Of a stretch of 64,000 nucleotides of DNA, positions 23,001 through 35,600 are shown piece by piece. Below the pieces are notes generated by a model. That model worked only from the letters and a program-made list of their open reading frames with translations, was not told the DNA's origin and did no database searches. The stretch spans positions 10,696,471 through 10,760,470 of the forward strand of contig NC_049979.1 in NCBI RefSeq assembly GCF_000003815.2, written 5' to 3'. The position numbers were made by a program, and so were the translations under genes. Origin of the DNA: Branchiostoma floridae. Taxonomy: Eukaryota > Chordata > Leptocardii > Amphioxiformes > Branchiostomatidae. The number at the start of each line of letters is the position of its first letter. Within the stretch, counting starts at the first letter, position 1.

Positions 23001-24149
23001 CAACATACACAGATGAACTAAATAAATCCAAAAAAGGACACATCATAAATAAACAACTTTAATTCTGAGGCAGGTTACTGTAGAAATGTTCGCGGTGGAT
23101 TAATGTTCGCGGTTTTCGCGGCGGCCACTTCACCGCGAATTTAAAACCACTGCGGACAATTTTCCATAACAGTGAGAGTCTATAGTGCATGGCGATACCG
23201 CGAAATTAAAACCACCGCGAAAAGTCTGTTTCCCGCTACCGCGAAATTAAATCCCCGCGAACTTAAATGCATTTACAGTATTCTAAAGAAAGCTAACCTC
23301 TGCATAAAACGTGCATTACAATTTTTCATTAAAAACTCACATTGATAGTGGTATTAGTAGTAGTACTGAAGTGGCGTGTTCCGTTGACTGTTCCAGTATC
23401 TGTGGCTGGTCCTGTAGCAGGGGTTGTTGCTGCTGTGTCAAAGTCTGGTGTAGCTGCTGTCATGTTGACCTCCTCTCCCAGCCCTGACCTCTCAGAGATG
23501 TTGTCCATTGTTCTCCTGATTGTAGACTGAAGGAAACACATCATAACATGCATATGTTTTTATTCATACTCTTTTTTGTTGTTGTAATTTTTCCCCATTT
23601 AGAGACATAGAAAAAAATAACATTGGCAAACCTACAGTTTAAAGACCTGAGCTTGGTAAGTTGGTAGATAAATAAAGTGAAGTAATGCTGCTTCACATTT
23701 TTACTCCATTCAGGTGAAAATTGAGTACCTAGCCACATTTAAGGATGTCCTCTTGAATGGAATGCATAGCTGGAGGACTACAGCCACACTCTGATCTCAT
23801 GAAAGAACCCCATCACAATTATTGAAAAGAGTATGTATCCATCCAAGTGGTGCCAGTCGATCAAACCTATGGTAAGGTTTTACCCAGCTTGCACTTGTAC
23901 AAAACTTGTGTGCTATGTCTAGACTAAAGGCAGTTGACTGGTAATGCTAAACATAATCATTACCTTAACTCCTTCCTGCGTTGATCGCGCCATGCCCATT
24001 GCACCGTCCATCTGTCCTCGGGCCTCATGCAGCAGCTGCTGCAGGCTGCAGGTGTTCCACACCTGGCGTACGTACACACGCTGCGAGGAGCCCAGCGCCT
24101 GTCCCACCTTCCCCAGGCCTTCCAGCACCATCATGATGTCCTTAGACAT
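17062..24149 (-). CDS. COQ8: COQ8 (ADCK3/ADCK4) atypical kinase/ATPase of coenzyme Q biosynthesis
   Basis: Fifteen coding exons in transcription order: 24149-23964, 23526-23341, 22712-22530, 22350-22284, 21943-21872, 21703-21578, 21423-21338, 20919-20779, 20444-20363, 19957-19864, 19372-19231, 18752-18645, 18235-18170, 17742-17656, 17337-17062. They give 633 residues, close to human COQ8A (647). UbiB-family marks are all present: KLGQ at 265-268, the alanine-rich loop AAAS at 326-329, the ATP-site lysine in VAMK at 347, QTDPNWSNF around 475-483 and DFG at 496-498. The N-terminal part ([14 protein letters not shown], then a low-complexity T/A-rich region) resembles the vertebrate proteins. COQ8 acts on the matrix face of the inner mitochondrial membrane and supports the complex that makes ubiquinone. 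A splice acceptor just before the ATG (24164) implies an upstream non-coding exon. Confidence 0.93.
23078..23278 (-). mobile_element. CG-rich MITE, copy A, in a COQ8 intron
   Basis: A 201-bp element with inverted ends (CTGTAGAAATG... and ...GCATTTACAG) flanked by TA on each side. It is rich in TTCGCGG and CCGCGAA motifs and is the reverse complement of the copies at 38419-38626 and 51669-51876. Its position, between COQ8 exons 2 and 3, does not touch splice sites. Confidence 0.8.
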
Positions 24150-27100
24150 GGTGGGGCTTTCCTAAATGATGGGAGAGGGAGGATCACTAGCCTTTCATCA
24201 TGTGTTCAGTACTCAAAGAACACTTCAATAAAACTGTTCATTATGAATGATGCTATGTGCTAACCAAGTACCAAGACATATCAGACATGGAATACATACA
24301 TCATACATGATAAAATGGATGTATGACCAACTCAAACCTCTGCCATATCTTATTAGTTCCTAGCCAAGATGCAAGACTGTCTCAAGGTCCTCCAGGACCT
24401 ACACTGAGTTACATGTAGACCCTACACGAAAGATATCACCGATATCGGGCTAACTGTGGAGACTACTGCTTATAATCTTTTAACATAGCCCAACCTCCTT
24501 GCATAGCCTATTGAAAGAAGATGCAAGCAAGCGAAGCCTTGCAACTGTCGCTGCTGCTATCTTTTCACCCATCAATCTGTAACATGCAGTTATGTTGCTT
24601 CTTGATTCCAAGAGTCAACACTGATATAATTGTATCTATATGCTACAAAGAATAATTCTATCTCCAGCTGGTTATGCAAGTTATAAAATTTGCCTTGTAT
24701 AACGTTATCTCCTTTGCAGGCATGCCCTATTGACCTTGTTTATATGGGTAAGGTCATTAAAGTATATTTGGATGGAAGAACGGAAAGTAGGTCAGGTTGG
24801 TAACTGGTTGTGTAACTGTTACGAAATTTGGCTTGTCTATGATACGGCTACGTTTTGCTATAAATATTACGTTACGCCATGGAAATAAAATAAAAAAGCA
24901 TCTTAAATCTACTTGTTACTAAACTATGTTACCTTTATATTTCATATCAATCGTATACTCGATTTAGCAATGGCCACGACCAAATCGGTTCTTATTGCGT
25001 AACACAGCCTTTTGTTGTTGTGTAACACAGCTGATACAGTAAAGCCGTCCGAGCAGAAAGGAAAGATAATTTTTGCCATAGTTAGTATACTCAAACGGAA
25101 ATCCTTTAAGATACCCTACTTGAACGAAACGTGTTGTGGTTGAAAGACAGCAACAGTTTAAACACGGCGTAAACAGCTTTGCCCAATGACAAGAATTTGG
25201 TTCAGGGAACGAAGGTAAACAACGAGTCATGTCTAGCCTACTTCAAACAATTCACCAACATACACGCAGCTTTTCCACTTACTCTGTAGCTTGGTCGTTT
25301 TATCACCCTGTAGAGCGACTGTGTCCGCGAATGAATACAGCTACAGACAGGAGGCTACCAAAATGTATCTTCAACCTTTTTTATAGCCATGGCCTCGTGG
25401 AAATCAACGTGCTTTCCTAAAATGAAGGACACATGCAAATAACAAGACGATACCACTTGCGACCTATTAGCAAGGAGGTTAATTAATAGTAATCAGTAAT
25501 AAAAATGAAACATAGAGATTTTATCTCCAAAATTATTAAGTAATATCGTTTTTAACATAGAAATCTATAAAGATAATTCCAGAAACCTAAGTTATAATGA
25601 GTGGATATTGAGTAAAGAAAAAAGAATCAATGCTCAAATCTCTCTTCGAAGATGGTTCCTGCTAGATACCCAGCATCCTTCACTCTTGACATTATATAAT
25701 GTACTTATATCTAAATCCGCATGAGGGCGTCATTACCATTTACAGACTGACACACATAAAGTTACATATATTATCGACCGGACCATGCCAGTACATATTT
25801 CACTCCATAGAGCCCTATCTAACATTACTTGTTCTGGAAAAAGGGATTTGTGAGCAAAACGCGCAATGCGCTGACTAAGCGACGAAGGGGAGTGTTGCTT
25901 TCAAACGGAGCTTACTACAATTTGATGTTCACAGTTAAAAAAAGACAAGGCTCAGTGCGATAGCTTTGAAGAATTACTTGTCGTGACTTTCCAGTTTGCC
26001 CAAGAAGGTTATTTTACCTTGATTTGTCCAATTGTTTAAAACACCAAATCCGGCCAGCTTGTTTCTTATATAGGGTAGCTCCCGAAATTAAGTCAACCGG
26101 GAAAAGAAGTTTCCCAACTTACCCTTCATAAGCCGGCTATGGGACTAACTAACTAACTGCCGGCTTTACAATTCATCCGAAGACCGGGTAACGTTATTCA
26201 TCAGCAGATTTTGGAAGGCCGAGAACGCACTGTCCAGGTTGTGGAGGACACAGTAGGTCAGGGGTACCTTCATCATCATCCAAGGGACCTTGGAGCAAGG
26301 AGGTTCTTGCTTGAAGCCTTGGGAGAATGGATGTCTCAACACTTGCTAACATTGCGCCTAACAGACATAGAAAAAAATCAGTTTCGGGGCATTCCCTTAT
26401 TTAGATAAAGAGCTAAATGTATTTCACGGGTTAAACATTCTTCCTAACTGAAGGTTACACAACCGGTTTACGCCACTGAGTTTGTATCAAGCCAACCTGT
26501 CATTTTCTTCGAGGCAATGCTGCTGGCAGTTGGCTCTACTTCGCAGAGCAGCTAGGTGTCGCTGACACAGTGAGAAGAATCCCGTCCTGATCACGGTTCA
26601 CGGCTGGAGGAGTTAGAGCAGATTTACCAGTGGCATAAGACAGTAACATAAGAGTTACAGCATCAATTCTAAAAGTCGGTCAAGCAGTGTCCATCAAATG
26701 CTGGGTCGCTTTTGATACTGACCTGTCGAGGCGTTACCTCTATCAGATCATATGTTAGTGGTTCCCAGGCGGCAGTTAACATTCCAATTCTACCCGCACC
26801 AGGTTCACGTCTTGCAAGTAGTAGGTCTTGTGTGACGTTTACTGAAATGTGATCATCTATTCCACAAGCCTTTAACCTTTCTGATTTGTCACAAATGTGC
26901 TGCTAGCCCTTTCCTACCAGACAGCCGGGAAGCTTTGATGACGTCAAACCTCTCGAGTGACAAGGCTAGTATTAATAACTTTCGCAACTCCTCCAGGTAC
27001 GCGGCCTCGCCCGTACGGAACCGGATATATGAACCGTAACTTTTTGCGCAATAAGGTTTAGCAATGTTGTAACAGTTGTGTTTCCGTCCGTCCAAACCGC

Positions 27101-29684
27101 ATCAACGGAGACGTCACACGAAGTCTCACTTTCGACTTGAAACCGAGACAGTGGCACGGACCACTGGGATATTTTTTTTTACGATCGTAGCAGGGCTGTC
27201 TCTAACTTTGTATTCTTTTTACATCCTACTCATGACTATGGAGCCCGTGTTATTGTGTGTGTTGTTAAAACGATCATTTAAAGGTTACAAAGATACACTT
27301 TAAAGGTCAAATAATGAAGTTCAGAATTGGCAAGTAAATTTCTGTCCCAGGAGAGAAAGGCGAGTCCTGGAGACAGCCCTGGGTTTAGTATTATTGAATG
27401 AATAGATAAATAAATGAACGAATGACAAACTTTGACTTTTGTCCATTGAATCATGGGAGAACCTAAGGTCTAGAGTATTTCACTTGGCTAAATTGGCTTA
27501 AAAGTTATTCCCCAAAATTCCCCAACGACTACCCAATAACTATGGGTAGTAGTTTGAAAACTGTAATGGTTTACTCATGCACTACAATGCCGACCCAAAG
27601 CAGTGGTTGTGTCCCGGCTTCTTTTTTTGGGAAATTTGAGTTTTTGTCAAGCCCTCAACTTTGTCGGGTTTTCTTTTTGACGTCCGCCGTGAAATTGGCT
27701 GACGGAGAAGTCGCGTAGTTTTTAACGTTATCTTTCAGTGCGCAGTTTTTTTTTTCCTTTCAGAAGAAACCACGGCTTGTTCGTTTGCCAAAAAGATCAT
27801 GATTTCCCAGTCACGCCAATACAAGTAGTGATACGTAACGCTTTGTGTACATTCTCACCGTCAGTTGATATCGCTTACAACTCAAGACGCATTTCCGGCA
27901 GTTAGGGAACAGGGGCAGTGATCCCGTCAGTCCTTGTTCAAACCTTGTACAAACCTACCTTCCGTGCGTTTCCCAGAAAACGTGACAGACCGTAAACATT
28001 TTAACGATGTTTAGGGCGTATTTTTCATAATACATTTCAAAGGCTCTTTTGTCGCTCTTGTGAATGGGAGCCTCAGCCTTTTAAGAAAGAAGCTCATGAT
28101 ACATTGGGTACCTACTGGCTGGCATGCAGAATACACCAGATATTATTATACATGCTCTTTTCATTGCATTTAGACGAGAAGAAGATGTACGTTTATATTG
28201 CCTATGCCAATAACTTTTTCTACATGATCATACCCAACATGTGCTAAATGCATTAAATTCAGTTAGTTACAAGAAAAATAATAAGAAAATTATGCTTTGC
28301 TTTATTTGCAACTTTAATAACGTTACATGCTTCCCGTCCTCTCGATCTCATTGCTGTGAGCTGCTATGTCGGTTTACAAATGAATTCATTAGTACATGTA
28401 CATGTATATATCTTTTTCCAGTAGTATATCGTATTTGGATGCTGACATTTACATATGTCAGCATTTTCTCCATTTTTGAATGTGCATTATTGTGGTCTAG
28501 AAGTATTACTATATTAATATTGATTTTACTCCGAGTGACGTCATTCGCGCTACTTCGGTCTGCACTACTTGTAAAACCATAAAGATTAAGATGCACTGTG
28601 TCAGCATCTATTCCCCTGTCCACATGTGAGTCACACATGCTTCCCTGCAGCTCGGGCAAATTTGCAGTTCCCGGAGGTTCTTGGACCAACAACCGATGAA
28701 GACGGCGAAGGAAACATGACGTCATTCATCACAACACCTCCTGTTTCCAGCAGTTCGTTCAACTTCTTAGTGCGGACTCTTCTGATCTAGGATCATCTAG
28801 GGCACCGTCCTCTTCCTGCTTTGGTTTATTTCACACAAACATTGTTGAAACTCGGATAAACCGGCCAGAAAAACACAAGATTGTCATTGGTATTACTATT
28901 AATTACCTAATGACGAAATTGCAACTATGGCAACGAATTAGCGGAATGTGACCTGACGGCATACGGGGCGTAACTGCATCTAAACGCCAATAATATTAGG
29001 AACCAAAAGAAAAAGTTCCATATATGATGAAAATATCTCACAAAGTAGGTACAAAAAACTCTCTAATACATTTTTTAAGTCTTAGAAAATATTTGTTTTT
29101 CTTACTAAAGATCATCTAACACAAGATCATTCGTTATTTGCAAGTTTTGTTGGTGTTGTTTATCGGCGGTGCAGCTGAGGTTGAGAATCAGGAAAAGCGT
29201 GGGACGATAGCCTTGGGCAGACCCTGGTGTTACTCAGACTACTCGGGCCGATTTCCCGTATGGATTGGGGTCCTTTACCGTCATGGCCCACTATGACGTG
29301 TCCTCAAGGTTGTGTCACTACCGGTTAAACGTCCATGTTTATTAATTCAGGAAGGAGTTGGAGAATTCACGTCTGTAAACCGGCAGTGCACACTGGTCCC
29401 AAGACTCCGCTGCTGCCAGTTCAACTGATCTCGGAGACTCGCCGAACACGTCCGTGCCTTGTTTACACTCACACGGCTCCATTTCCTCGACTCACCACGA
29501 CCAGATACGTCTCTGTAAGTAGTCATATAGGTCAGATACTTAATCTACTTGCTTCGGACTCCCCAATCGCCTTTGGAAGAAGTACCTGTGTCCCAAAGTT
29601 GTGTCCAGTACTCGACGGTGCATGTTAGAGTGCCCCCCTGCCGAGGGAGCCATTCATTCATGTCGCCTGCCATTGTTTTTCACG
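24150..29684. promoter_or_regulatory. Divergent intergenic region between COQ8 and IP3 3-kinase
   Basis: This 5.5-kb stretch separates two genes transcribed away from each other, so it must contain both promoters and the 5' non-coding exon implied for COQ8. A fragment at 28101-28152 (GGGTACCTACTGGC...) is related to the insert at 4674-4735. Short open frames at 24964-25230 (minus), 25229-25420 (plus), 28241-28582 and 28348-28725 lack domain signatures and were not called. I could not place a transcription start. Confidence 0.55.
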
Positions 29685-32600
29685 ATGGCCAGCGGCAGGA
29701 GTGGCAGCAGAGGTCTACCCGACAGTAACTCGGAATCAAACTTGGAATCTCTGTGCAGTTCACGGAGGGAAAAACTACACAGGACCTGCTCCAACGGGGA
29801 CATGTTGGATTCGGACTCGTCCAAAGGCAAAGTTAAATTGGGGAACACCGGCAAGGCGTGGAAGAGTGTGGACGACTGCAGTTTTAGTGAGGTACAGTAT
29901 TTGGCAGTACCAGTGAGCAGGAGAAGAAGAAGCAGAACGCTATCAGAAATGGCAGAACCAAGACAGACAACTCCATCAGCAAATTGTAATGCAGGAATGA
30001 CTCACGGGTTGGCCATACCTGCAGAACACGAAAGGCTTGTACGTAAACTTTCTAATGAATCGGATAAGGATGCTGGCTATGGCACCGACCCGGGAAGTCC
30101 AAGCCCTTGCAACTTTCTCAACAACAGCACCAAGAATGTGCAAGAAAACGCTGTCCAAACCTGTGGTGATGTAGATGCAGACTTACAGAATCACATGTTA
30201 ACAGACTTGAATGAGTCAGTTTCAGAAGAACCGTTGAACATGTCCCCCAACGAAATTGTTAGAAAATATGTTGGCACCGACTACCTTGATCCAACGACGC
30301 CACCAGCTACAGTGAGCTTGGAAAGAAACTTGACTTTGCAAGTTGATGGAGTCATTGTTAACAATGACCAGACTCACGTTACTCCTGAAGTTATCATAAG
30401 TGACCACTGCAGTCCGGATAAGGACAACTGTCGGGTCATAAGTGATGGGCCCAACTGGGGTGTACATGTAGATTTGAATGAGGACGACATTCCACCAGAC
30501 TATGTATACAGGAGGAAGTCTTCGAACACCAGCACCACATCCTCACAGTTCGACGACACAGAAGATGACCTGAGTGACATAGAACTAACGTTTCCACAAC
30601 ATGACGTTCCCCAGAAAAACAAGGTGAGTACAACAAGCGGATACCATCACAGATATTTCCAAGTCCAAACACATACTGTGTAACCTTGCAGTATACCAGA
30701 TGTGTATCCGGCCATGGGAAAGGGTCACGCCATAACGTGGTGCCTTTCCTCTGACAGGAGTCAAGCCTGATTTAGCAAGGTTACAGATTATGTAAATAAG
30801 CTAAACCACCTTTACTTACAAGTACATGTATAATGTATGCTATAATAAGCCCTTTCACACAGATCAGAACGCATGTAAGGCGACAGGAATTCTAGGTTAT
30901 TAAATATGTCAAAGGTAAGGCCCACAAAAAGTAAACAAAGTTGTTATGAAAATCGAAACAATGGTCGAGACAAGGACTGTTTCCTTCTTTGAGGCCTTTA
31001 CCTTTGACATATTACCCAGAATTCCTGTGGCCACACATGCGTCCTGAACTCAGTGAAAGGGCTTATTGCCTGGGGGCACAAGGACTAGCACCTGACTAGA
31101 TACAATAGATGACCCGCCTCAGTACTTATAACTATTGATATGTGGTGACCATGATAATGACTATAATCATCATGATTGACCTTTATCTTAGGGAGGTTAA
31201 GATGATGATGATGATGATGAGGGAGGTTTCAACTTTTTGATAGTGCAAAGAGCAGTATGACTCAGAGCCTACTATGAGTTTTCCCCCATAGAATTTATGT
31301 ACCATAAGAAATTGCTGGTTTGTATGACAAAAGGAAACTTCGTGCTTTTGTCGTCATGTATGTGTAGATATGTAATATTATACATGTAGTGTAAAATACT
31401 ACTAAAATATTTAAAGAAATAGAGAATGGAATTCTTACATTTTGACTTGCCCTGACCCCAGGAATCACTCAGTTTGCACTGGGGAAAATTTGTTCTCAAC
31501 TTTGGCATGTTTCTTATCTTCTAAGTTCTAGTGAAATGTGACTGAATGGGCTTGTGATGTGTATGTTACATCTTGTGTATGATGGTTGTAGGTTGCTGGT
31601 GAGTGGTGCATGATAACTAAAGAGGCGTGTACTACAGACTATAAATGACTGTACATTCACAGTGCAGCAATAAGATCGTGCTGTCTGATGCCAAATCTAT
31701 TCTAGGACAGTCAATAATGCCTTTGGGCTGGTTATTAACGGAGCACCACTGTTGGCCTGACATTAGTAGAGACACTGGGTGTAATGCCAGCATTTTCGCT
31801 GGCTAGTGAACTGGAAATCTTGAATTAACTAGCTTATCTAGATCCAAATTCAGCCATTATCATAAAAACAACTTCAATCAAGAAAGAAATATTAATTGAA
31901 ACAGCTATGCTAATCATAAAACTAAAAGACGACCGTTCTGATGCATTTCAAACACTGCTTCTGGTACAATGAAAAGTTGTTTCAGTGGGACATGGTTCTT
32001 TTTGAAGTTTTTGTGTTCCTTAAAAAAAGTTCTTCCTTTGGTACCTGTTAGAAGTAGTGACTCACTTCACTCAAGGTTGAAGTGGCTTACTCCAGAAGAT
32101 CCACCCCATTAACAGGGGTCCAAAAAGCATTAGTATGCTTCAGAGAACCTGCCCATACACCAAAGCCTTGCCTCTGTTTTTGTTTGCTGTACTAAGGTAC
32201 ACATTTTTCAGCAATAGGTTAACGGGTAGCATTCGGAGGCTACCATGCACATGATAGATGGACTCTATAGGTTAAATCACAACCTAATGCAAGATACTCG
32301 TAATGCAGACAAGAAGCAATAATGCTGACTGCACAATTGTGAATGTTCATTATGTAGTTTGGGAGAGTGATCTTTCTCTGTAATAAAGAATTAAAGTCAT
32401 TTATCTTCAGCTTTTATAACAACAAAAGCACACACCATATCAATCATACAATAGTCCCTGCCTTTTAGGTTCTATATGCACAGTTAATGTATCCTTTGTT
32501 CCATTTCCAGACTCCATAGTAACAAAAATGCTTCTTATAGTACCACTAACACTAGTAACAGCTATGAAGGGCTTTTAGATGTGCATGTGAAGTTTTATTG

Positions 32601-35600
32601 TGTAATCATTGCTTTTAATGCTCTTTCTTTCTGTCTGTTACATATTTATTGTGGTAGAGTAGCTTTTATCCCAGAGCTGGAGTCAAATCCACAGTGCAAG
32701 CAACCCTAAGGCTTTCCTATGCCATTCTTGGAAAGGCCTGAATCAAGCCTGTAAGATGTTTTCTAACAGATTTGCCTGCTCTCATTACTTCACTGTTAGG
32801 CTACACAAATGTTTTGTGTCATTAAATTTGAGTGATGGAGTCCTCCTAATCTTGTTGTTCTCCTAGTCTGTGAAAATAAACAGCTGTGCTTTTTAAACCA
32901 GAATGCCCTTGTGGCATGAAAGCTAAATCTGTTATTTTGCCTGTGTTTGTATATGATTTGATTTATACTGTGTTACTGGAAGGTAGACTAAAAAGGGAAT
33001 GCCCAAACAAGTTTGTTGATCATCAACTACTGCTTGCAATGCTAAGATTACAGCAGTTCTGTAATGGTTTTCTATTAGTTCTAGATAAAATGTATGAAAA
33101 GTAAAAGCACCTGAAAATGTAACAGTTATAGATATCAAGCAATACGTTTGAATTTTGTAATTGCTGAAGTTGGACCTAGCAGTAGCAGCCAAGGACAGGC
33201 CTTTCTTTGTATGTACAGGTACAACACTACAACTACAAGATTTGTAGTTGAAATTTATCTTCCATTCAATTATGATAAAACATTAACATGATAGGGTATA
33301 GTCTATAGATTACAATGATAGTGCTTAGGCCAGGTGAAATGTGGATCTGAAGACTGAGAGTTTATTTGTGAGTGAANNNNNNNNNNNNNNNNNNNNNNNN
33401 NNNNNNNNNNNNNNNNNNNNNNNNNNNNNNNNNNNNNNNNNNNNNNNNNNNNNNNNNNNNNNNNNNNNNNNNNNNNNNNNNNNNNNNNNNNNNNNNNNNN
33501 NNNNNNNNNNNNNNNNNNNNNNNNNNNNNNNNNNNNNNNNNNNNNNNNNNNNNNNNNNNNNNNNNNNNNNNNNNNNNNNNNNNNNNNNNNNNNNNNNNNN
33601 NNNNNNNNNNNNNNNNNNNNNNNNNNNNNNNNNNNNNNNNNNNNNNNNNNNNNNNNNNNNNNNNNNNNNNNNNNNNNNNNNNNNNNNNNNNNNNNNNNNN
33701 NNNNNNNNNNNNNNNNNNNNNNNNNNNNNNNNNNNNNNNNNNNNNNNNNNNNNNNNNNNNNNNNNNNNNNNNNNNNNNNNNNNNNNNNNNNNNNNNNNNN
33801 NNNNNNNNNNNNNNNNNNNNNNNNNNNNNNNNNNNNNNNNNNNNNNNNNNNNNNNNNNNNNNNNNNNNNNNNNNNNNNNNNNNNNNNNNNNNNACTGGTT
33901 TGTGTCTGCTTTGTACAGTCTACATGCTCAATATGGAAGAATTAGCTTCATACACACGAAAGATTGCAGTTTCCATCTCATGATGGAACCACAATGTTAT
34001 GAATATCTAAAATTTCTGAATATCTAAAAAGAGGAATTTCCCATGCATGGTTGTCAGACAATTGGTGCCTATATCAATAACCAAAGGAAGGTAGTAGACA
34101 ATCCTTTTTGCTTAAAGTTAAAGAAATACAAAATTTGTTTCATTTGTTGTCATACACATGAAGGAGCATGTGCAGCATGGCTCAAAGTACTGGTGCATGT
34201 GCACCCTTTTGCACCCAAAATTGGTGCTAGCTGTGCACCTAATTTTTGACTGGGGGCACACCAGCAGTGCACCTAGATATTTATGTAGACACTAGGGTCA
34301 TGATAACATTGTTCACCAGTACAGAAAATATTCCTGAAATTTATATTTTATTTTGAAGTTAGGTATAGAATTACACATTCACGTTTTGAAGAGAGGCAGT
34401 AAGGTTTGTGAATCTGTTTTGCTGACAGGTACTTTATCTTATCTTGTGTACCCAATTTTTTTGTGCACCTGGATTTCTAGGCATTGGTTCACCAGTGCAT
34501 CTATTCTCTTAAAAGGAATTTCGAGCCCTGTGTGAGCACTGTTCAGACATTCATCTTAATGTTTTACAAGAGTTGCTAACTATCATGAAGATGAATATTT
34601 CAATATTGTGGACTATATTTAGCTTCTGTTACATGTTGTTGCGCATATGTAATGCTGTGTACATGTACATGATTTACAGAACACATTCTAAGCAATGTTG
34701 ACATCCAGACAAATTTCAGTTATTACACCTTGAGAAAACTTCATTTCTGTTTCTTAAACTTAAATGCCGGTGAACTGGATATGTTCCCTCAGCTAAAAAC
34801 ATGGGTTATGAACTGAAAAATTGGCTGCCGGCTGCCCATGACAGCAAACAAAGGAGAATTAGAATTAGATCATTTTTCTCCTGACTGTCATTGTTACCCT
34901 AAGGGGTATGGGTTGTCTTAATTATGATATGAGTAGAGACCATTTAGTGCACCAGCCACATGACAAGCCTAAGGCAGAGTCTACCTGGCCTGGATACCAT
35001 CCCATGGCTACCTGAGTTATTACTATGAATACTATTACACTTGCTGCCCTGAAAATAATTGCATTACATCTGCAATGAGGGTGACAACCAGCATGGGCAA
35101 GTCACAATGGTCAGCTCCGGGCAGTGAGTGCACAGAGCCCAGGTAGTCATCGGATGGAACCCAGGCTAGAGTCTACCTTGTTGTGGTCTTAACTTTTCAC
35201 CTGCTATCAGATCTTGAAGTTGTTATTTAAATTCCTTCTCAACACTTTAAACAATTCAGGTGTGCAAGAAGAACCAGCTCTAAGACAAAACTAAGTTGCT
35301 GTATCATTGCAAGAAACCTGTTTAATGTGTTTTTCTTGATTTGGAGCTTGTTGTTGATTTTTTTATTTACGAGACGTGAGGTAATGGAGGGTAATCGTTG
35401 CCTAGTAATAAGGCACCCATTGACGTCAATTCTCTAGCCTGCAGGGCGTTAAGAACAGAATTAGAATATTTGTATACTTAAGCCTGTTTGTTCTCCAATG
35501 GATGAACTTAATGTTACTAAGGAAACCTCCTTACTGCTCTGGGCTCATGATCCAGAGCAGGTCTGGTAACTTTGAACAGGAGGCATGTTTCAACTGTGTC

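Noticed and set aside
24964-25420. Opposed open frames as possible COQ8 5' coding exons or a separate gene
   Set aside because: The COQ8 start is well placed at 24149 with a splice acceptor just before it, and neither frame has a fitting donor or a domain.
28241-28725. Opposed open frames of 113 and 125 codons upstream of IP3 3-kinase
   Set aside because: They overlap on opposite strands, have low-complexity composition and no domain.
33341-34027. Open frames of 228 and 203 codons across the N run
   Set aside because: They are created by the N gap; the sequence on either side shows no coding signature.
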